Part shown: one piece after another, positions 58,772 to 64,000 of the stretch
How positions within the stretch are numbered: position 1 is the stretch's first letter
Layout of the letters: every line of letters begins with the position of its first letter
Assembly (NCBI RefSeq): GCF_003590145.2
Contig: NZ_CP060436.1
Coordinates: forward strand, 1,832,001-1,896,000
Direction: 5' to 3'
From: Pseudooceanicola algae
GTDB lineage: Bacteria > Pseudomonadota > Alphaproteobacteria > Rhodobacterales > Rhodobacteraceae
Length of the DNA: 64,000 nt
Program-made: the position numbers and the translations under genes
Notes under the pieces: model-generated
Told to the model about the DNA's origin: nothing
What the model saw: only the letters and a program-made list of their open reading frames with translations
The model's database searches: none

Positions 58772-60353
58772 TTTCGGCTTCCATTTCTGCAAGGGCACCC
58801 ATCTCTCCCACGACCTTGACGTGGATGCGGGTGGCGTTTCCGGGCAGGTACGCGAGCGGCATGTCCTCGCGTTCGATGACCTCGAGGGTCTCGGCCAGCG
58901 CCCCGGCGGCGATGGCCTGGGTGCGGGCCTCGGCCTCGGCTTCGGCCAGGGCGCTGTCGCGGGTCACGCCGTCGGTCAGGCTGAAGATGCGGTCCGTCTC
59001 GCCCGAGATCTGCGCGATGGCGGCCCCCACGGCATTGGCCACGGCGAAGTTTTCCGGGCGGGTCACCTGCAGGTCCCCGATCCGGTCGGGCATCAGGACG
59101 GACCCGCCGCCGACCGCGATGACCGGCACAGGATCTGCGGAAATCCGGGCGCGTTCGACGCAGGTCTCGAACATCTCGGTCACCCGCGCGGCGGCCGCCG
59201 CGACCAGTGCGGGGTCAAGATCGGCCAGCAGGCCCGCATCGCCGATCTCGGCCTTGCCGGAGGCGACGGCGATATCGGTGGCCGTCAGGATCTGCCCCCC
59301 GAAGACCCGCGCATCCTGGCGCACGCGGTAGCCCACGGATTGCGGCCCGATCGCGACGTTTTCGGCAGAGCCCGTGACCCGCGACCCGCCGCCCAGCCCG
59401 ATGGAAAAGACGTCGGGCATGCGGAAGTTCGTGCGCACCCCGCCGATATCGACCGAGGTCGAGGCCTGGCGCGGGAACCCGTGCGACAGCGCGCCGACGT
59501 CCGACGTGGTGCCGCCCACGTCGACCACGATCGCCTCTTTCAGCCCGGTCAGGAAAGCCGCCCCGCGCATCGAATTCGTTGGGCCCGAGGCAAAGGTCAG
59601 CACCGGGAAGGCGCGCACCGTGTCGGCGGCCATCAGCGTGCCGTCGTTCTGGGTGATGAAGAAGGGCGCATCGACCCCGGCCTGCTCCAGCGCCTGGCCG
59701 AAGGCCCGCACCGTCTTGTCCGCCAGCCGCAGAAGCGAGGCGTTCATGATCGCTGCACTTTCCCGCGCCAGCAGCCCGTGGCGTCCGATGTCGCGCGACA
59801 GCACCACGCTCAGATCCGGGCATTCCTCTTGCAGGATCTCTCGCGCGCGCAGCTCCATCGCGTCGTTCACGCCCGAGAAGATGCAGGTGACGGAGGCGGC
59901 GCGGATGTCCTTTTCGCGGATCTCGCCGGCGATCCGGCGGATCTCGTCCTCGTCCAGCGGCGACAGCACGCGGCCGTCGAATTCATAGCCGCCCCGCACC
60001 TGGTAGCCGTGATCGCCGACGATGGCGCGGATATCCTCGGGCCAGTCGACCATCGGCGGCAGGCCCGCCCCGGCCGGCAGGCCCAGCCGGATCGCGGCCA
60101 CCGGGTCAAGGTGGCGCCGTTCGATCACGGCATTGGTGAAATGGGTCGTGCCGATCATCACCGCGCCGATCCGGGCCCGGTCGATACCGGCGGCCCCGAT
60201 CACCTGTTCCAGCGCCTCGAGCACGCCCGAAGTCACGTCCTCGGTCGTCGGAGCCTTGATCCCGGCCAGGACGGTTTTGCCCTGCAGCACGACGGCATCG
60301 GTATTCGTGCCGCCTACGTCAATTCCTACGCGATACACCTGGGGCTCCTTCAT
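58764..60353 (-). CDS. HyuA-like hydantoinase/oxoprolinase family protein, copy 2
   Basis: 529 residues from ATG 60353, whose first base is shared with the ATPase stop (TGATG). Actin-like ATPase motifs: VGIDVGGTNTDAVVLQG, TFASGPTNSMRGAAFL, VVDVGGTTSDVG and GLGGGSRV. IGTTHFTNAVIERR is shared almost unchanged with copy 1. Like copy 1 it is shorter than classical HyuA and has no HyuB partner; DUF917 follows immediately. Likely ATP-dependent opening of a cyclic amide such as a hydantoin. Which copy acts on which substrate cannot be told. Confidence 0.88.
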   Translation of the reverse strand: MKEPQVYRVGIDVGGTNTDAVVLQGKTVLAGIKAPTTEDVTSGVLEALEQVIGAAGIDRARIGAVMIGTTHFTNAVIERRHLDPVAAIRLGLPAGAGLPPMVDWPEDIRAIVGDHGYQVRGGYEFDGRVLSPLDEDEIRRIAGEIREKDIRAASVTCIFSGVNDAMELRAREILQEECPDLSVVLSRDIGRHGLLARESAAIMNASLLRLADKTVRAFGQALEQAGVDAPFFITQNDGTLMAADTVRAFPVLTFASGPTNSMRGAAFLTGLKEAIVVDVGGTTSDVGALSHGFPRQASTSVDIGGVRTNFRMPDVFSIGLGGGSRVTGSAENVAIGPQSVGYRVRQDARVFGGQILTATDIAVASGKAEIGDAGLLADLDPALVAAAAARVTEMFETCVERARISADPVPVIAVGGGSVLMPDRIGDLQVTRPENFAVANAVGAAIAQISGETDRIFSLTDGVTRDSALAEAEAEARTQAIAAGALAETLEVIEREDMPLAYLPGNATRIHVKVVGEMGALAEMEAENV

Positions 60354-61999
60354 CAATCGGTTGTTTGCACCAGGAAAGCGGCGCGCTCTTCCTGGCTGAC
60401 TGCGGGCTTCAGGCGGTCCTCGTCGTCGGTAACGACCGGGATCGCCGAGATCAGCGCGCGGGTATAGGGATGTTGCGGATCGGCAAAGACGTCCGGCGTG
60501 GCGCCTTCCTCGACAATCTCGCCGCGCAGCATGATCGCCAGCCGCGAGCAGAAATTGCGCATCAGCGACAGGTCGTGCGAGATCATGAAATAGGTCAGGC
60601 CAAGGTCGCGGCGCAGCTGCAGCAGAAGGTCGATCACCGTCTTCTGCACCGAGACGTCCAGCGCCGCCGTCGGCTCGTCCAGGATCAGCACCTTCGGATC
60701 CGCGGCCAACGCGCGGGCAATGGCGACACGCTGCTTCTGACCGCCCGAAAGCTCGTGCGGATACTTCGCAAGGTAGGATTCTGGCAGGCGTACCAGACCC
60801 ATCAGCTCTGCCATCCGCGCCGCGCGGGCGTCACCTGTCAGCCCGGCGTGTTTCAGCGGCAGCGACAGGGTCTGCTTGACCGTCCGCTTGGGGTTCAGCG
60901 AGGTGCCCGGGTTCTGGTAGACGATCTGTGCCAGCGGCCGCCCGGCAATGGGGGTCCCGTCCTGCGTGACGGTGCCGGCGGTGGGTTGCGACAGCCCCAT
61001 CATCATCCGCGCCACGGTGGTCTTGCCGGACCCGGATTCACCCGCCAGGCCAAAGATCTCGCCCTCGCGCAGGGTGATCGAGACATCGCGCACCGCGGCA
61101 AAGCGCTTGCCCCGGCGGCCGAACGACTTGTCCAGCCCGCTGGCGGTGACGATGGGCGCCGCGGCGCTGACCTGCTGCGTCTGAACGCGCGGGCCGTAAA
61201 GCGGCGGCACCGCCTCCAGCAGGCCCTTGGTATAGGCGTGCTCGGGCGCCTTCAGGATCGTGTCCACGGGCCCGGTTTCGACGATATCGCCATGGCGCAT
61301 CACCACCACCCGGTCCGACACCTTGCGCACCACCCCGAGGTTATGGGTGATCATCAGCAGCGCCATGCCCTCTTCCGCGACAAGGGTGTTGATCAGGTTC
61401 AGGATCTCGTCCTGGGTGGTCACGTCCAGCGCGGTGCCCGGTTCGTCCGCGATCAGCAGCTTGGGCTGGTGCAGCAGCGCGAGGCCGATCAGCACGCGCT
61501 GGCGCATGCCGCCCGACAGTTCGGACGGATAGGCGTTCATCACCCGCTCGGGGTCGGCCAGCTGGACCCGCCGCAACACGGCGGCGATCCGGTCGTGGCG
61601 CCGCGACCGGCTGTCGTTCACACCGTTGCGGCGGTCCGCGAAACGCAGCACGTCGTCAAGGTGCGTGCCGATCTTGAACACCGGATTGAAGGACGACAGG
61701 GGGTCCTGCATGATCAGCGAAAAGGCCGTGCCCTTCAGCGCGTCGCGCGCTCCGCGCGACATTTGCAGCACATCGCGGCCCTCGACCTCGACCCGCCCGG
61801 CGCTGACCGTGGCATTGCGCGGCAGCGTGCCCAGAATGGCCTTGGCGGTGACGGACTTGCCCGACCCGGTTTCCCCGATCAGCGAGACCCGTTCGCCGGC
61901 ACCGACCGTGAAGGAGATGTCGCGCAGCACCTGGTTGGTGCGCCCGTAAGCGGTGAACAGAACATCCAGCCCTGCGACTTTCAGAAGCGGAGTATTCAT
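60353..61999 (-). CDS. Dipeptide/oligopeptide-type ABC transporter ATPase, two fused nucleotide-binding domains
   Basis: 548 residues from ATG 61999 (GGAGGG within the end of the permease gene). DppD-like first half with Walker A GETGSGKS, signature LSGGMRQR and Walker B LLIADEPGTALD; DppF-like second half with GESGSGKT, LSGGQKQR and VLILDEPTAALD. Both sites look intact. The fused DppD-DppF arrangement resembles GsiA/YejF. It powers uptake through the two adjacent permeases. The stop shares one base with the HyuA-like start, so enzymes and transporter are tightly co-expressed. Confidence 0.93.
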   Translation of the reverse strand: MNTPLLKVAGLDVLFTAYGRTNQVLRDISFTVGAGERVSLIGETGSGKSVTAKAILGTLPRNATVSAGRVEVEGRDVLQMSRGARDALKGTAFSLIMQDPLSSFNPVFKIGTHLDDVLRFADRRNGVNDSRSRRHDRIAAVLRRVQLADPERVMNAYPSELSGGMRQRVLIGLALLHQPKLLIADEPGTALDVTTQDEILNLINTLVAEEGMALLMITHNLGVVRKVSDRVVVMRHGDIVETGPVDTILKAPEHAYTKGLLEAVPPLYGPRVQTQQVSAAAPIVTASGLDKSFGRRGKRFAAVRDVSITLREGEIFGLAGESGSGKTTVARMMMGLSQPTAGTVTQDGTPIAGRPLAQIVYQNPGTSLNPKRTVKQTLSLPLKHAGLTGDARAARMAELMGLVRLPESYLAKYPHELSGGQKQRVAIARALAADPKVLILDEPTAALDVSVQKTVIDLLLQLRRDLGLTYFMISHDLSLMRNFCSRLAIMLRGEIVEEGATPDVFADPQHPYTRALISAIPVVTDDEDRLKPAVSQEERAAFLVQTTD

Positions 62000-62000
62000 C

Positions 62001-62885
62001 TCAGCCCTCCATATCGAAGACGTCGCGCAGACCGTCGCCCAGCAGGTTGAACCCAAGCGTCACGTAGAAGATCACGCCCCCGGGGCAGAGCACCTCCCAC
62101 CAGAAATCCGGCATGAACTGGCGCCCGTCGGCCACCATCGAACCAAGGTCCGGCGTCGGCGGCTTGACCCCGAAACCAAGGAAGCTGAGCGTCGCGCCGA
62201 ACAGGATCACGAAGGCAGCGTCCAGCGTCGTCTTGACGGAAATCACCGAAACGCAATTGGGCAGGATCTCGCGGAACAGGATGTGCATCGGTCCGGCGCC
62301 CGCGATGCGGGCCGCTTCGATGTAGTCTTCCGAGGCGATGGATTTCGACACCGCGTAGATCAGCCGGGCGTGCCAGGTCCACCACAGCAGGGTGATGGCG
62401 ATCATCGCGTTGGCCAGCGTCGGCTCCAGCAGGTTGGAGACGGCCAGCGCCATGACCAGCGGCGGCATGGCCAGCATCACGTTGGTCAGCCCGGTGATCA
62501 GCCGCTCGGTCCAGCCGCCGAAATAGCCCGCGATCAGGCCCAGCACCGTCCCCACGGGCACCGAGATGCCCAGCACCCCGAGGACCAGCAAAAGAGAGAC
62601 CCGCAGCCCGAAGACCGCCCGGGAAAAGATGTCGCGGCCGACCTTGTCGGTGCCGAACCAATGGGTCGCATCGGGCGGCAGGTGGCGGGCGCGAAAGTTG
62701 ACCACGGCGCCGACATCCTGCGGGTGCGGGGTGACAAAGGGGGCAAGGATCGCGAAAAGGATCGCGGACAGGACGATCAGGCTGCCGATCACCGCCGCCG
62801 GGTTGCGGCTGAAGCGGTACCAGGTCATGTAGCCGGCGCTCAGCTCCTTGTTGGCTCCGTCCAGAGCCATGTTAATCTCGGACAT
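62001..62885 (-). CDS. DppC-type ABC transporter permease
   Basis: 294 residues, six membrane helices. N-terminal OppC/DppC-type helix and loop FSRNPAAVIGSLIVLSAIL, then HWFGTDKVGRDIFSRAVFG, the family landmark, and coupling loop YIEAARIAGAGPMHILFREI. One-base overlap with the DppB-type gene upstream and a one-base gap to the ATPase downstream. Forms the heterodimeric membrane pore for the peptide-like substrate. Confidence 0.93.
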   Translation of the reverse strand: MSEINMALDGANKELSAGYMTWYRFSRNPAAVIGSLIVLSAILFAILAPFVTPHPQDVGAVVNFRARHLPPDATHWFGTDKVGRDIFSRAVFGLRVSLLLVLGVLGISVPVGTVLGLIAGYFGGWTERLITGLTNVMLAMPPLVMALAVSNLLEPTLANAMIAITLLWWTWHARLIYAVSKSIASEDYIEAARIAGAGPMHILFREILPNCVSVISVKTTLDAAFVILFGATLSFLGFGVKPPTPDLGSMVADGRQFMPDFWWEVLCPGGVIFYVTLGFNLLGDGLRDVFDMEG

Positions 62886-63913
62886 CAGCTGGCCTCCTTT
62901 CGGCGCATGCGGGGATCAAGGATCGAGATCAGGATGTCGACCACCAGGTTGGCGGCGATGAAGAACAGGCCGGAAACCAGCACCACGGCCGTGACCGCGT
63001 TCAGGTCCTTCTGCAGGATCGCGTTCAGCCCGTAAGAGGCGAACCCACCCCAGGAAAAGACCATCTCGATCACGAAGGCATTGCCGATCAGCGAGGCGAA
63101 CTCGAGCCCCATGATCGTCAGCGGCGCGATCGACGACAGCTTCAGCAGGTAGCGGAAGATGATCACCCGTTCGGGCACGCCGAAGCTTTGCAGGGTCAGG
63201 ACGTGGTCCTTGCGGCGGTTCTCCAGCATGGCAGAGCGTGTGATGCGGGTGATCTGCCCGATCCCGGCCATCGCCAAAGCAATGGCAGGCAGCGCCAGGT
63301 GCTGAAGCGCACTGACAAAGACGTCGAACCGCCCGGCCAGCAGCGAATCCACCAGCATCAGCCCCGTCGGCCCGCCCGAAAACTGCAAGGCGTGGTCCAT
63401 CCGCCCGATGATCGGCCAGTCGCCGAAGTGACGCGCGGCCACCAGTTGCAGCGAGATGGCAAAGAGGAAGCTGGGGATCGTCACGCCGATCAGCGACACC
63501 AGCCGCCCGACGTGATCGACCCAGCCATCACGGAAATGCGCCGTCATGACCCCCAGCGGGATGGCCACGGCGAACATGATGATCACCGCCACCAGCACCA
63601 GCTCGACCGTGGCGGGGACCGTCTGGCCCAGGTCCGCCGTCACCGGGCGCTGCGACATCAGGGACATGCCGAGGTCGCCGCGGATGGCACCGCTCATGTA
63701 GGACAGGTACTGCACCCCCAGGGACTGATCGAGGCCCATCTGGGTGCGCAGGGCGCCCACCTGTTCCGGCGTCGCAGTCGGCCCCAGGGCCATACGCGCC
63801 GGATCGCCCGGAACCACGCGTGCCAGCACGAAGATCATGATCGACAGCACGATCATGACCAGCAGGAACGTGCCAAGCCGCGTCAGGATTGCAAGAAACG
63901 GATTTTGCTGCAT
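62885..63913 (-). CDS. DppB-type ABC transporter permease
   Basis: 342 residues. First helix LGTFLLVMIVLSIMIFVLAR and the DppB-type periplasmic segment VVPGDPARMALGPTATPEQV, then membrane helices with the coupling loop MLENRRKDHVLTLQSFGVPE. It is the first gene of the ten-gene operon visible in the window. Only 87 bases of upstream sequence remain to the right edge, so its promoter, or further genes of the operon, may lie outside. Confidence 0.93.
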   Translation of the reverse strand: MQQNPFLAILTRLGTFLLVMIVLSIMIFVLARVVPGDPARMALGPTATPEQVGALRTQMGLDQSLGVQYLSYMSGAIRGDLGMSLMSQRPVTADLGQTVPATVELVLVAVIIMFAVAIPLGVMTAHFRDGWVDHVGRLVSLIGVTIPSFLFAISLQLVAARHFGDWPIIGRMDHALQFSGGPTGLMLVDSLLAGRFDVFVSALQHLALPAIALAMAGIGQITRITRSAMLENRRKDHVLTLQSFGVPERVIIFRYLLKLSSIAPLTIMGLEFASLIGNAFVIEMVFSWGGFASYGLNAILQKDLNAVTAVVLVSGLFFIAANLVVDILISILDPRMRRKEAS

Positions 63914-64000
63914 TGGCTGGAAACCCTTCGAGGTTGGTCGCTTTGCAACAGATTAATCCGCATCCCCGGGGGCTCGACAATTTGGGTATGGGATAGGTTT

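Overview
The window is high-GC (roughly 65 percent) chromosomal DNA. Its protein families and domain choices fit an alphaproteobacterium of the Roseobacter/Paracoccaceae type: a DUF6552 protein, a PrtD-type type I secretion ABC protein, a NaChBac-type sodium channel, HWE histidine kinase chemistry and many catabolic ABC operons. Genes are dense, often with 1-8 base stop/start overlaps. I see no rRNA, tRNA, CRISPR array, transposase or phage gene.

Left part (1-16.2 kb): mostly minus-strand catabolic and detoxification genes. These are a partial peroxiredoxin-like gene, a GST and a Gfo/Idh/MocA oxidoreductase, then an alcohol dehydrogenase / DapA-like aldolase / cupin operon under an IclR regulator. 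A GlcG-like protein follows. Next comes a sugar cluster: AldA-type lactaldehyde dehydrogenase, an RbsC/RbsA/SBP-type transporter and, divergently, a LacI HTH domain fused in frame to an FGGY kinase and coupled to a FucA-like class II aldolase. Together these describe uptake, phosphorylation, aldol cleavage and lactaldehyde oxidation of a 6-deoxy sugar, with no isomerase present.

Middle (16.2-35 kb): a type I secretion operon (RTX protein, ABC exporter, HlyD adaptor), an MFS transporter, a 2.2-2.25 thousand residue glycine-rich autotransporter, and a response regulator next to a hybrid sensor kinase carrying two kinase cores.

35-51 kb: an OxyR-like regulator divergent from dps, a persulfide-dioxygenase-like hydrolase, a DASS transporter, a PreA-like flavoprotein without its ferredoxin domain, a Bcr/CflA transporter, small membrane and hypothetical genes, a GcvA-like LysR, a TetR/zinc-oxidoreductase pair with tandem operators, a voltage-gated sodium channel, a CDF/MerR metal pair with a textbook MerR operator, and metNIQ behind a leader containing an intrinsic terminator.

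Right part (51-64 kb): one ten-gene minus-strand operon. It contains a Dpp/Opp-type ABC transporter, two paralogous HyuA-like plus DUF917 pairs arranged in mirror order around the binding-protein gene, an isoaspartyl peptidase/asparaginase and an M19 dipeptidase. It looks like a complete import-and-hydrolysis route for a cyclic peptide-like, hydantoin-like or thiohydantoin-like compound. This operon and the LacI-kinase fusion are the best candidates for undescribed biology here.
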